Below the pieces are notes generated by a model that was not told the DNA's origin, did not search any database, and was given only the letters and a program-made list of their open reading frames with translations. From positions 4,590,501 through 4,654,500 of the forward strand of contig OX438760.1 in the NCBI GenBank assembly GCA_949316235.1: a DNA stretch of 64,000 nucleotides. Direction: 5' to 3'. This stretch comes from Oegoconia quadripuncta (taxonomy: Eukaryota; Arthropoda; Insecta; Lepidoptera; Autostichidae). This document shows positions 23,956 through 34,540 of this stretch, piece by piece; the stretch's first letter is position 1, and every line of letters starts with the position of its first letter. The translations under genes and the position numbers were made by a program.

Positions 23956-24479
23956 GTATAAACACTTATTTAAAAAGAGCAACCCCTGAGTTTCTTGCTC
24001 GTTCTTCTCGGGGTAGACTATCTAGTGAATGAACGATAGTTATTCTTATAACTTACGAAATTAAACTTTTTTCATTAGTTTTTGATTTTAAAAAACATAA
24101 GGGAACAATCTGCCATGATTAGCATTAGCATTAGATAAAAAAATTGCGGAGCGGATTGCAGACTATCTGAGGAATTAATGGTGTTTGTTCATACCCCGTT
24201 TCTAATTATTTTGTACGCTTATAATTAATACATGAACAAAACTCATATAGCTGTCCATCCAAACAACAAATTAATTACCGACCCATTTAAAATTGCTACA
24301 AAAACATAATACAACGGCCGTGTCGCGTAATGAGATGGGCTGCCCACTTGGCAGCGTATCAAATGGAGGCGAAATCATTTTTGTAGTAGGTAGTTACCTA
24401 CTTACCTACCTTGTATGTATTACAATAATAATATACGTTGAAATTTAGAAAACCCTCGAAAGACTATGATTATCATCGA

Positions 24480-24582
24480 AATACACTAAAAAACTGTGTT
24501 AAAAGCTAAATATCTTCAAAACAGCTTAACCGATTTTCATCAAACATGGCAAAGAAGCTGTCCCCTTGTTTAGTCTTTAATA
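24480..24582 (+). repeat. Dispersed repeat I, left part, interrupted
   Basis: aaaagctaaatatcttcaaa, accgattttcatcaaacatg, ttagtctttaata; it continues after the nested element at 25739-25866 (ctcaaatcagaccatgcatt, cggacaaag-type block). An uninterrupted copy is at 49215-49400; others are at 41255-41365, 27255-27345 and (minus) 27945-28045. Confidence 0.6.
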
Positions 24583-24807
24583 TACAGGGTGAATTTGCGT
24601 TGATGTGATTCTCATTAACTGGTGACGCCACTTTTGATTACGAACAATTTCCCCCAAGGAACCACAGTCGAATTCTATCAAATAATTTTCGATTGCCAAT
24701 ATGAAGTAAACCATCCTGAAACCACCTTCGGCTATGGTTCCTAGTTGAAAGTTGTTCGCAATCAGGAGTGGAGTCACCAGCAGAAAATTGTTAAGAGTTC
24801 CATACTA

Positions 24808-25152
24808 ACCGCCTCCGTGGCTCAATGTAAACAACACTGAGTTTACGATTCGCAGGTCGCGGGTTCGATCCCCAGCGGGGTACATGTTTAAGTACCCGGT
24901 TTGGTTGGTGGTAGGGCATATTAAAATGTCCGCCTGGCTAGCTACCACCATCTTATCTAAATCTGCCGCCAAGCAGCAATGTTAATAGCATTGTTGTGTT
25001 CCGGTTGTCAGAGATAAGATAGCCAGTCCCCCAAATGTGTTGGGGTTTCCGGGTTAGTACGCTTCCACCTTCGACCTCCTCTTCACTTAACATCAGGTGT
25101 GATTGAGGTCAAGTACGAACCCGTGGTGCATAAAAAAAAAAAAAAAAAAAAA
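24808..25152 (+). repeat. SINE-A copy 6, long poly(A)
   Basis: Full-length plus-strand copy with an A run of 21, lying inside the TIR element at 24583-25738. Confidence 0.88.
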
Positions 25153-25242
25153 TACTAAAGGTGGTTTCAGAATTATTTACTTTGTATGAGCAATCGAATT
25201 TGTTTTTGTAATTATTTATTTATTTGTTTTTTATATGTGATG

Positions 25243-25503
25243 ACCGATTGGTGTAGTGGATAGTGACCCTATCAGCGAAACCAACGGTTGCGGGTTCGAA
25301 TCCCGCGTGGGGTAAATGTTTGTGTGATGAATACGAACATTTATTCCAGAGTCTTGGATGTTTATATAAATATTTATGTATGTTTATCCGTTATCTAGTA
25401 TCCATAGCACAGGCTTTGCTTAGTTTGGGACTAGATGATTGGTGTAAGTGTCCGAAATATTCATCATTATTCATTCATTCATTTATTCATTCATTCATCA
25501 TTC
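25243..25503 (+). repeat. SINE-B copy, second subfamily, intact head
   Basis: gaccgattggtgtagtggat (A box) and gttgcgggttcgaatcccgc (B box), a near-perfect tRNA-like promoter; it ends in an (ATTC)n run at 25459-25505. Confidence 0.82.
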
Positions 25504-25505
25504 AT

Positions 25506-25628
25506 CATATGAGAGGGCGGCAAACGAGCATGCGGGTCACCTGATGGAAAGCAATCACCGCCACCCATGGACACCAGCAACACCAAAAGGGTCACAGATG
25601 CGTTGCCGGCCTTTGAGGAACGTGTAGG
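25506..25628. repeat. Bm1-like SINE fragment (cgggtcacctgatgg block)
   Basis: atgagagggcggcaaacgag through gcgttgccggcctttgagg, an extremely common lepidopteran repeat block. A relative is at 30781-30892. Confidence 0.65.
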
Positions 25629-25738
25629 CTAGGAAGAATTAGGAGTGAAGTCAACAGTAAACAGAAATTATTGCTGTACTGTTTTTATGATTAGTGTACA
25701 ATAAACTATAAAAAAAAAAAAAAAAATTCACCCTGTAT

Positions 25739-25866
25739 AAAAATACCTCAAATCAGACCATGCATTATTCAGATACGTCGGCACAAAGACGGGCACATAC
25801 ACACATACATCGTTTTTCATCGCGTGTTAAAAATACAACCGAATAGAAACCTCCCTTTTTGAAACG
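25739..25866 (+). repeat. Dispersed repeat I, right part
   Basis: Continuation of 24480-24582 after the nested TIR element, ending with tccctttttgaaacgg. Confidence 0.6.
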
Positions 25867-25911
25867 GTTAAAATGGCCTGCCACCAACCAAACCGACTAC
25901 TAAACATGTAC

Positions 25912-26371
25912 ACTGCTGAGAATCGTACTTGTCGGATTTTTTATAGCTTATAGTGCTAGGCTGACAAGAGAGCAGGCAGCTAATTTCAAGCAGAGAATTT
26001 GCCTTGCCTTTCAACGGGATTAAGCTGCCAGTCTTCTGAGGCTCACGGATTGGACTTGGAACACGTTTTCTATCTTGCATAATTATGTAGAGAGCGTGTT
26101 CGTGTGTGTTTCTGTATTCTTTGTACCAGACTGCTCCTCATGCGTCCTTCATAGGAGGGTAGTGTTATTCGGGTCTATGTAGATTTCTGTTGTTTCAGAT
26201 AACTCCCTAAAAAGAGTGTGATAAGAATAATAATAATTGTTACTTTAAATAAATTATTAGTATACTAAGCCGATTTTACTTAAATTACTCGGATTTTTTG
26301 AGTAAAATACTATATACTACTATCACTGATAATGCTATTCCACCCCCTCAAAATTCTTTCAAAAAAGTAAC
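25912..26371. repeat. Dispersed repeat F, copy 2
   Basis: Counterpart of 13141-13612; both end at aaaaaagtaaccgt. The sequence that follows in both cases is linked to repeat G (see 12965-13075). Confidence 0.75.
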
Positions 26372-26477
26372 CGTTGTCGGTCTATGTAGATTTCTATTAT
26401 CTGGTAACCAAAGTCTTGACCGATTTTGAAATTGGGTGGTCAGATATATCGCAAACAATAGTGTTTGGGTGGTCCAA

Positions 26478-26731
26478 CATTGGGCTTACAGTTCTGAGAT
26501 CGCGGGTTCGATCCCCAGCGGGGTACATATTTAGTACTCGGTTTGGTCGGTGTTAGGGCATATTAAATGTCCGCCTGGCTACCTACCACCATCTTATCTA
26601 AATCTGCCGCCAAACAACAATGTTAATAGCATTGTTGTGTTCCGGTTGTCAGAGATAAGATAGCCAGTCCCCCAAATAAGATGGGGTTTTCGCGTCAATA
26701 CGCTACAACCTTCGGCCTCATCTTCACTTTC
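26478..26731 (+). repeat. SINE-A copy 7, truncated at both ends
   Basis: Retains the B box (gggttcgatccccagcggg) and body; the extreme head and the poly(A) end are missing. Confidence 0.78.
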
Positions 26732-27067
26732 TCTTCACTTTTGAATTACAATAAATATTTTTAAAAGAACAAATTTATTTAAAAGAACTTTGCTTCTAAA
26801 ACGGCATACACGTTGCCATCTATTGAAATTATTTCTGAACTATTTTTACTTTGTTAGGGGCTGGCCCTCTATTCGGGTAGTGTTATTCCTCTATGCTATA
26901 ACATACATCTTGGGGCGATAATAATTAATTCCTTGGTGGCAGCAACTACTCTACTTGGAGGGGACTGAAAATCTGCCGAGTCCCTACCTTTTCATCACAG
27001 TTTGAACTAATTTATAATCAATTAATTACTTGTTTTGTTGGTGAATAAATGCCTTTTATTATTATGT

Positions 27068-27228
27068 AGTTGCCGCCAAACAGCAATGTTAATAGCATAG
27101 TTGTGTTCCGGTTGTCAGTGATAAGATAGCCGGTCCCCCAAATAAGATGGGGTTTTCGCGTCAATACGCTACAACCTTCGGCCTCATCTTCACTTAACAT
27201 CAGGTGTGATTGATATAAACAAAAAAAA
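27068..27228 (+). repeat. SINE-A copy 8, 3' half only
   Basis: Starts at gccgccaaacagcaatg and ends in gtgattgat followed by an A-rich tail. Confidence 0.78.
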
Positions 27229-27375
27229 GGACACGTAATAATTAAATATAAAAAAAACCTCACCACCAAACATTATTGAGATACATCTGGCCAAATATTG
27301 GATATAAAGACACCCTTCGTCTTTCATCGAGAATTAAAAATTATAGATTAATTTTTTTAAAGTCACATCAATCGT

Positions 27376-27433
27376 ACTCTCGTTTTCGAATCCGAATAGA
27401 ATTTCTATTCTATTCGGATTCGAAAACGAGAGT
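27376..27433. repeat. 27-bp perfect inverted repeat, 4-nt loop
   Basis: Arms 27376-27402 and 27407-27433 built on ctcgttttcgaatccgaata; spacer ttct. Confidence 0.95.
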
Positions 27434-27589
27434 AATCTGCTCTGAATTTCAAATTATTGATAATTCATATTATGATCATAGTTCGATAAAAGTGAATAAA
27501 TCGCGCACCCCAGTTTCGACCTCGACGAAACACGACGGGTGTTGTGTGTATGTCCAGATGTACCTCAGTTGCCTAATCCGATTTGAGTA

Positions 27590-27700
27590 TGATTTTTTAC
27601 ACACATACATAAAGTCAATCCTGTTTCCCGTAGGGGTAGGCAGAGACCAAAGACTTCCACTTGCTACGATTCTGACACACGTCTTTTGTTTCACTCTCAT
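27590..27700. repeat. Dispersed lepidopteran repeat fragment (gtaggggtaggcagagacca)
   Basis: Block cccgtaggggtaggcagaga plus tccacttgctacgattctga, a phrase very common in moth and butterfly genomes, probably from a LINE. Confidence 0.5.
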
Positions 27701-28219
27701 AAGATTGTTTATGAACAACAATCTTATCTCTTTAACAAGCCTGTATGCAGGCTCGTTGCTTTAGGGTACTCTTGACTTAGCCCTTTGTAAAGTCGTCGTC
27801 TCCTATGTGATTAATATCTATATCGAAAATATCCGCTTTAAATGTCATATATATATAAGAATTCAAAATAATTAATACTATATTAAAGAATGACGAAACA
27901 CTTAACCTGGACAATCAGTACCTAATTTTAAAAATTTACACGGTATAGTTTAAAATTTTTATTAAAGACTAAATGTATTCTTAGCCATGTTTGATGGAGA
28001 TCGATTAAGCCGTTCTGTAGATAAGCTTTTAACAAGAATCAGCATCTATTTTTGTCCTTAATTAATGTCAATGTCAATAAACTAAATATACTTAAGTATT
28101 GTTTGAGAACAACATTGTTTAGTCTGTCTAGATGGTATTATTTTTAGTTTGCTCGGGGATTTTCTGAACTTTCAATTCATTAGCAGGACAGAATTAGATG
28201 TTTGTTAAACAAATAATTA

Positions 28220-28713
28220 TTAAAAATACGCTAGTGTATATCTAATTCCATCTCGGGATTGCCGGAACGTCTTGGTTAGGCGAACGCGAGTTGTGGTTTG
28301 TACCGTCTGCATCACTCACATGTACACTCACCGACAGATATTCATAATGGTACCCCAAAATATAAATTCTACACACTTGTGTATTTCTACACACGATTGA
28401 GACGTTGTTACCCGACTGCCCAAGAAAAGAAGGTAATGTTTTTCTAGTGTATGTATGTATGTTAGATATATACTGGCGTATTAAAAATACGCTAGTGTAT
28501 ATCTAATTTCATCTCGGGATTGCCGGAGCGTCTTGGTTGGGCGAACGCGAGTTGTGGTTTGTACCGTCTGCATCGCTCATATGTACACTCACCGACAGAT
28601 ATTCATAATGGTAAACCAAAATATAAATTCTACACACTTGTGTACTTCTACACACGATTGAGACGTTGTTACCCGACTGCCCAAGAAAAGAGGGTAATGT
28701 TTTTCGAGTGTAT
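28220..28713 (+). repeat. Tandem duplication, two ~250-bp units
   Basis: Units 28220-28481 and 28482-28713 both start attaaaaatacgctagtgta and end in the aatgtttttc(t/g)agtgtatg block. They differ by a few substitutions. Followed by (TA)n at 28744-28777 and the body of repeat H. Confidence 0.85.
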
Positions 28714-28740
28714 GTATTTGCAGATCAATTAACTGTAATG

Positions 28741-28783
<43 letters not shown>

Positions 28784-29519
28784 AGCTAAATGGATCAAAT
28801 AAAGTTTCCTTATTCTTATGTATGTAGATTTTTATGTTACCTCTTGTAGCCTAAACGGCTTGACTGATTTCAAAGTGCATAGTGTCATTAGATTCGCCTT
28901 TTCCCTGGAGTATCATAGGATACATTTTATGGTAAAAATACAACATGGCGCCCGCGAATGCAAAATAAGCTATTAGGTTTTTTTGGTTTTTAAACTTATA
29001 TTGTTATTTTCTATCTCATCATCTTTTCAACAAAACATGAGATCACCAGAAGACTACAGAGTCTTCTGGGGTAAACAAAGAAAAACTGAGTTTCTGAGAA
29101 CGGCTTCTGAGTAAACAAAGAAAAAGGAGCTCATCAAAACCGGTTCACAAATAATAGCGTAGATATGTGGTTACATTTTTATTAGAAGCTTTTATTTAAA
29201 TTATTTCATATGTAAAACAGATTTACATATGCGAGTGCATACACCTATATAGTAAATAGCCATAAATTAAAAACCTTCTTTTGAAAACGGTTAAAAATAT
29301 CCATCCAATACAACTTGCAACCAATGTTATTATTGCGAAAGTTCATCTGTTTCTTGATAAATCACAGCGAAAGAATTGGAGAGGGTAAGGGCAATAATCC
29401 ACCACACAGGCCCAATGCAATTAGTAGGGATATGTCAAACTAGTCGTCACCTGACAGTCAGTGTTTTTAGGCCACCGACTTGGCTTAACGACTGCCTTGT
29501 ATTGAAAACAACCGGACCG

Positions 29520-29740
29520 ACTATTTAACGTCTCCACAAAAGCACGGAAACACTTGTATTAGAGGATTATTCCCAGTAGTCCTCTCTAGCCCTATCCCGG
29601 GGTGACGATTGGGAATTGTCTTCCCGGTTGTCACCGAGGTGACAATTCGTGCCGACTGTTCCCTTTGAAAGCTGACTAGAGGGGACAAATGGGAAGTCTG
29701 TTTCTTAGTTGTCACCGGGGGGGGTGACAATTGCTACGAT
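29520..29740. other. Block with repeated ttgtcacc/ggtgacaa hairpins
   Basis: Two small inverted repeats, ttgtcaccgaggtgacaa (29627-29644) and ttgtcaccggggggggtgac (29713-29732), lie in a locally GC-richer stretch that also repeats gactagaggggac/ctctctagccc-type words. Family unknown. Confidence 0.45.
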
Positions 29741-29939
29741 TCCTTCCCAGAAAAAAACATGTAATTACCATAGATTTCAGCCTTTTCATTTGTTGTGTTA
29801 TATAGAATCAAATAAAAAAAATCAACATTATGTTTCGCTTACTTACTTATAGGTACAATCATCAAACGATCACAGATACTAATTATAATAATATAATAAC
29901 CTTATTAATACTAATCGTTTTTTGATAATCACAGATAAT

Positions 29940-30036
29940 GTCACTAGTAGTCACCCATCCAAGGACTGAACGCACTTTATATTGCTCAATGAAACACAAA
30001 TTCCGAATGCGAATGCGCCACGAGTGCTCACTACTG
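29940..30036 (-). repeat. 5S-rRNA-derived SINE, copy 2
   Basis: On the minus strand: cactcgtggcgcattcgcat, then gttcagtccttggatgggtg and actactagtgacat. It shares the upstream ctcgtggcgca block with copies 1 and 3. Confidence 0.6.
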
Positions 30037-30780
30037 CGTGTGAATGCTATTGTAAAATAAAACTGTCGTATAACACCTTAAAACAAAATCCGTAATTTCC
30101 AGTTTCATAATAATAATAAAAAAATATGTATTACCTAAATAAATATGTATTGCCTAAATAAATCCCAGTCACCAGAAGTTCTTTTGCGTTCGCCTGTACC
30201 ACAAACCAACTACATAGCAATGGGAAGCGTCGGTTTCCAACGTCGGCACGGTGATTTACATTTAACTAGTGCCTTGCCTTAGTTACTGACTATTCTAATC
30301 CACGTACGTGATACCAGAATATCGTATAGAATACACAACGTGGTATTTAGCTATTTCAACAATATCATAAGACTGTGCTAAAATAGTGCCAAATTGTGCC
30401 CAAAGGAAAAAATTGGTACCACTGTCACTGTCCGTGTTATTAAATTAAAAACTAACATAATTGGTAAATGAAGTGAATATTGGGTTATTCCCGTAACATA
30501 TTGGATTCAATTAATAAAATATACCAATAATTAAGTTATTGATCAAATTATTATTACCGATATAGAATAAATTAATAATTAATGAAAAATTAAGAAATTA
30601 TTGCAATATTCGATTTCATATTCAATACGCGTTATAATTGTGCGACTCTTCGAATTTGTATTATGTATTATGAGAAGATTCTCATGATAGGTATTGTAAT
30701 CATGGGTAAAGCAGTCTCTGCGTTTGAGATTGAGGATTTCAGCAGCCAGAATGCTCACCAAAATATTGAATAACTCTTAT
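30037..30780. other. No gene seen
   Basis: Very AT-rich, no repeat family recognised. Confidence 0.35.
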
Positions 30781-30892
30781 TTTTTTTTATATGAGACGGC
30801 GGCAAACGAGCGTGCGGGTCACCTGATGGAAAGCAATCACCGCCGCCCATGGAACACCAAAAGGGTCGCGGATGCATTGCCGGCCTCTTAAT
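30781..30892. repeat. Bm1-like SINE fragment
   Basis: T run, then atgagacggcggcaaacgag through gcattgccggcctcttaat; same family as 25506-25628. Confidence 0.65.
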
Positions 30893-31557
30893 CGCTTAAT
30901 GCAATTTGGACACAATTTGGCACTAATTCAGCACAGTTTTTTTACATTGTCAAAACAGCTGAATTCCACTGTGCGAATTCTAGCGTCACTCACGTTCTAA
31001 TTCAGTTGGCTCATCGGTAGTTTGAGAATTACCTTTAGGTATAGTTGCAAGTAAGTATTACACCTAAGAGGAGTTTTCAGACACGCCCCAAATAATTGGA
31101 CAAAATGAGATAGGTACTCGTCAAAAGCGTAATTGGACAAGGACTAGATATTTTTCATGTAATTGTTTTGAAGCTCCGCATGTTTTCTCTCATCGTTATG
31201 ACATAGTTGTTTATAAGAACATCAGAGAGTTCGCCAACAATTTTGCAGCTGCCCGTGTTAAACTTCATATGTCAATTTATTAGCTGCCAAGAGCGTTTGC
31301 GCCGTGTGCATTACATACAAAACTTTCAAATTCAAAATCTTCGACATGAATTAACCGATTCTAATGAAATTTTATACATATAAGCAGAATACACAGGCTA
31401 ATTGGGTTGGAGCCTAGTGCGCAAGGGACCGAGGGATTTTATTAACAGAATAAAATTTGTTTATTTGGAAAAACGCGCCTAAACACTTATACTGGAATTT
31501 GAAACTATTCCCGCACACTCTCACCCATTTAAAGATTTTAAATTACTCAAGCCCTTT

Positions 31558-31667
31558 TTTTTTCTTTTTTTATGCACAACGTGTTGGTACTTGACCTCAA
31601 TCACACCTGATGTTAAATGAAGATGAGGTCGAAGATGGAAGCGTACTGACCCGGAAACCCCAACACA
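31558..31667 (-). repeat. SINE-A copy 9, 3' end only
   Basis: T run, atgcacaacgtgttgg, then the conserved tail block; truncated after ccggaaaccccaacaca. Confidence 0.8.
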
Positions 31668-31719
31668 ACACATTATTTAATTTAGTTATACTATTGTCGG
31701 ACCATAACGTTACCGCGGG

Positions 31720-32368
31720 AACATATATGCTTAAGGTAAAATTTAATTTAATGTTACTGAATCCGTAATATATAAAAATCTAGTAAAGATATTCATAGGC
31801 TGGGCTTGGCAGGCAGGCAACAGACAGGACAGACCGGGGGGCGCATATCTGGGGGCACGGCAGTGCCCCCGCCAAGTCGAGCGCGAAGCAAACACTGCCG
31901 TACCATCCTTTACTGGAACCATTTCGCCGCATTTTCAGGCCCCTATTTTAGAACCTCTGGATAAGACTAGAACGCAGAAATTTTCGGCATCCAGTAAGCT
32001 ATAATCACATACTTAAAATCCAAAATTTCAAGTCTGTAGGTCATTTAGTTCCGAAGTTAAGCGAAAGCAAAGTTTCGCATTTATGACACTCACTCACTCA
32101 CTCACTCACTCATGATCATCAAAATAGAACTAGTACTTCCCATAAACTCAGAGAGCTGAAATTTGGTACAGAGTTATGGTTCAATGGCCACATAAAGGGA
32201 AAACTATAAAAACTAGGATAATCGAAGATCTGGAGTACCTGGTGACCCTGATTAGGAAACACAAGAGCCCAACCAAACAATTAGAGATCGACATATACCG
32301 CCTTTACAAAAAATATTCAACTTGGTGGGCCGCTTCATTTGATGTCAAAAATCGAAGGTCTGAAGAAT
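31720..32368 (+). repeat. Dispersed repeat with a GC hairpin, unknown family
   Basis: Contains the hairpin gggggcacggcagtgccccc around 31852-31871 and phrases common in insect repeats (tttcgccgcattttcaggcccc, gaaatttggtacagagtt), plus an (ACTC)n run at 32086-32112. Helitron or another rolling-circle derivative is possible, but neither a TC start nor a CTRR end was established. Confidence 0.35.
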
Positions 32369-32851
32369 CTGATGAAGAACCCTCAGCTGGTCTCAGCTGT
32401 ATTAGAGATATGGTAATGCCCCCTTCTACTATTGGTACATAGAAAAATCGACTGTCATTGCAAAAATCCAGCGTAGTGGGACACATCTTCTAATTTAATC
32501 TAGCCTATAGCATCCCACTGCTGGGCGCATGCTTCCCCTTCTGCTTATAATACGCATATAAATAAAATTAAAGGAAAACTCAGGATAAGACTACACTGGC
32601 TTTTATACTTATACTTACAAGTTTACAAGAAGAAATAGTCGAACGATTAACTTTATATCTGACGAAGAACCCTCAGCTGGTCCCAGCTGTATTAGAGATA
32701 TGGTAATGCCCCCTTCTACTATTGGTACATAAAAAAATCGACTGTCCAGCGTAGTGGGACACATCTTCTAATTTAATCTAGCCTATAGCGTCCCACTGCT
32801 GGGCGAATGCCTCCCCTTCTGCTTTTAATACGAATATAAATAAAATTTAAA
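32369..32851 (+). repeat. Duplicated ~200-bp segment, two direct copies
   Basis: Copies at 32369-32575 and 32659-32851 share gaagaaccctcagctggt, the gtaatgcccccttctactat block and the cccactgctgggcg block, with small indels. The second copy lacks a short internal piece. The first copy overlaps a short ORF from 32176 (MVQWPHKGKTIKT...) that I do not recognise and that is probably repeat-derived. Confidence 0.75.
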
Positions 32852-33715
32852 CGAAAAACGAACATTACACAAATTAAATAAACAAACGAAAATTTGGTCA
32901 AAATATAATGCATTGGCTAAGAGTGGCGGTGATACCCGCACGCGTCGCTAGATGGCGTGGACTGTATTTTAAAACGCGCTTACGTTTTGTTTTTCCGATA
33001 ACCTTATATGGCAAAGTGGCAACCGGCCACGTTACAGTCGTTTACGACATTCTTCTATTGCGCTTGAAAATGTTTGCTAGGGATTAGGAGGGATTATTTG
33101 CATTTCGTTGATTATTTCGTGAGGTTTGCTAAGGTTAATTGGCAGGTTGTTATTATATTAATTCAAAGATTTAAACAGGTTAGGAATTATATGGTTAGTG
33201 ACGGATTACTGATTATTACTTAATTATCAGAATTAAAAGAAGTTTCAATTGAATACTTTATTTAATTGTTAGTTATTTAGTACCTACTTTTAGTTTTCTA
33301 GGTTTAATTTACAGTTAGGCAGTACTTCGAATCGAGTTCGTGTTTATAAGTACTTTTCTAGTATTCTAGTTTAGTTTATTTAGTTAGATATTACTTCGTT
33401 TCGTTTAAAAATATCATTAATTTAGCTGTATTTCAGTACTAGGTAGGTAGTACCTTTTGTAGAAAGTTCATTGATAATTAGTTATATTGACACTTGTCTA
33501 ATAATTAAGAGTTAACGTTTTGCTTATAGTTTGTATAGATTGAGTAGGCAGAGTAATATTTTCTTTAAGTTTTTTTTATTAAGACAAAAGAAGTCTTAAA
33601 GATATAAGTAAGTTTTAGTCTAAATATTATCGGTATTTCTGATTTGTTGTCCATATACTAAAGGTCGTTGAGTTTAATTGTGTTTGATTTCGCAAGATAA
33701 TAATTATCGTAAAAA
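32852..33715. other. AT-rich leader-like stretch upstream of the OTU fragment
   Basis: No ORF and no recognised repeat apart from a block at about 32930-33060 (agatggcgtggactgtattt) that resembles dispersed insect repeat sequence. Many short near-repeats of taggtagtac and ttagtt type occur. Confidence 0.3.
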
Positions 33716-33910
33716 ATGTCGATAATATTAAAAGACGACGATGAACTTAGTGGCTACCAAGTAGTTGGTATGCCCAAAGACGGTTCTTGTCTCTTCCATT
33801 CAATATCTTTCTTGGTGTATGGTAGAACTGACTCAACTTTCAGTATCAAGTATATTTGTAGAAACGTGGGCATATATATAATATGCCCACGTTTCTACAA
33901 AAAGAAGTGA
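33716..33910 (+). pseudogene. OTU-like cysteine protease, N-terminal fragment
   Basis: An ATG at 33716 opens 64 codons with GYQVVGMPKDGSCLFHSISFLVYG. The DGSCLF box is the catalytic-Cys motif (D-G-x-C-L-F) at the start of OTU-domain deubiquitinases. The rest of the OTU domain, including the catalytic His, is missing: the frame runs into a perfect palindrome at 33855-33901 and stops. OTU domains occur in host deubiquitinases and also in several insect transposons, including some Helitrons. The upstream 800 bp are AT-rich and leader-like. I cannot tell which origin applies. Confidence 0.55.
33855..33901. repeat. Perfect palindrome, 21-bp arms, 5-nt spacer
   Basis: Arms at 33855-33875 and 33881-33901 (tttgtagaaacgtgggcatat and its reverse complement) with spacer atata. 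It truncates the OTU reading frame. Confidence 0.95.
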
Positions 33911-34141
33911 AATCTCACCAAAAACATTCTGTAAAAAACTAGCCAAGTCTCGATGGAGCTGCTTGATTATCTCTAAAAAGTAATGAAATCTATACAAAGT
34001 CGTGCCAAGTGTAAGGTTCCTTACTGCGATTTCTTTATTATTATAGTTAATGTTGTGTGACTTGGCCGTTGAAGGGTACACAGGGGTACAAAATCAGGTG
34101 CTCCATGACACCATTGCACCAATCTGTCGCCAGAACCGCTA
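33911..34141 (-). repeat. Left arm of a 231-bp inverted duplication containing part of the LanC-like exon
   Basis: This is the reverse complement of 34310-34540 with equal arm length and only a few substitutions (for example within the codon after WCHGAP, Gly versus Asp, and gtaaag versus gtaagg). It carries the 3' half of the LanC-like exon (SGSGDRLVQWCHGAP) on the minus strand. The loop between the arms is 168 bp. Confidence 0.85.
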
Positions 34142-34233
34142 TTAATGTTATTAATTATGTTATTAAGTATGTTCAACGGCAAACTATTAGTGAATAATCT
34201 GTGTGGCGTTTACATAACATTCTTTATACGTTA

Positions 34234-34390
34234 GTGGCTTTATCAAGCCTACAATTGACTGGTTATTGAATCAACGTTTTCCAAGTGGCAAATTTTCATC
34301 GTCAATGCGTAGCGGTTCTGGCGACAGATTGGTGCAATGGTGTCATGGAGCACCTGGTTTTGTACCCCTGTGTACCCTTCAACGGCCAAG
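34234..34390 (+). CDS. LanC-like protein exon fragment (WCHGAPG motif)
   Basis: A frame reading FIKPTIDWLLNQRFPSGKF then GDRLVQWCHGAPGFVPL. WCHGAPG is the hallmark zinc-binding and substrate-loop motif of eukaryotic LanC-like (LANCL) proteins, and the preceding FPSG stretch also fits that family. LANCL proteins bind glutathione and are related to bacterial lanthipeptide cyclases. A plausible acceptor (ctttatacgttag, AG at 34232-34233) precedes the exon. The 3' end of the exon is unclear: the frame runs on into sequence that does not look like the family and no strong donor is seen. No other LANCL exon was found nearby, and half of this exon is repeated in inverted orientation at 33911-34141, so it may be a captured or duplicated gene piece and not a working gene. 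Confidence 0.65.
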
Positions 34391-34540
34391 TCACACAACA
34401 TTAACTATAATAATAAAGAAATCGCAGTAAAGAACCTTACACTTGGCACGACTTTGTATAGATTTCATTACTTTTTAGAGATAATCAAGCAGCTCCATCG
34501 AGACTTGGCTAGTTTTTTACAGAATGTTTTTGGTGAGATT
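34310..34540 (+). repeat. Right arm of the 231-bp inverted duplication
   Basis: Pairs with 33911-34141. The LanC-like exon extends to the left of this arm (34234-34309), so the right arm is probably the original copy and the left arm the inverted duplicate. Confidence 0.85.

Larger units (their letters stand above)
24583..25738. mobile_element. Short TIR element filled with nested SINEs
   Basis: Begins tacagggtgaattt (24583) and ends aaattcaccctgta (25725-25738), inverted copies of each other and bounded by TA. It interrupts another repeat whose uninterrupted relative at 49215-49400 reads ttaatctttaatataaaaaa across the same point. SINE-A copy 6, a SINE-B copy and a Bm1-like SINE fragment sit inside it. 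An inner pair of imperfect inverted segments (ggtgacgccacttttgatta and tgattgcg-type) lies at 24621-24780. Confidence 0.6.

Noticed and set aside
25243..25320. tRNA gene
   Set aside because: The A and B boxes and a ggttcgaatcccgc arm are present, but the sequence continues into a SINE body and the acceptor stem does not close. The same holds for SINE-A, 4893-5110 and the SINE-C head.
27276..27764. 162-codon plus-strand frame
   Set aside because: It runs through repeat I, a palindrome and a dispersed repeat; no single origin or domain is visible.
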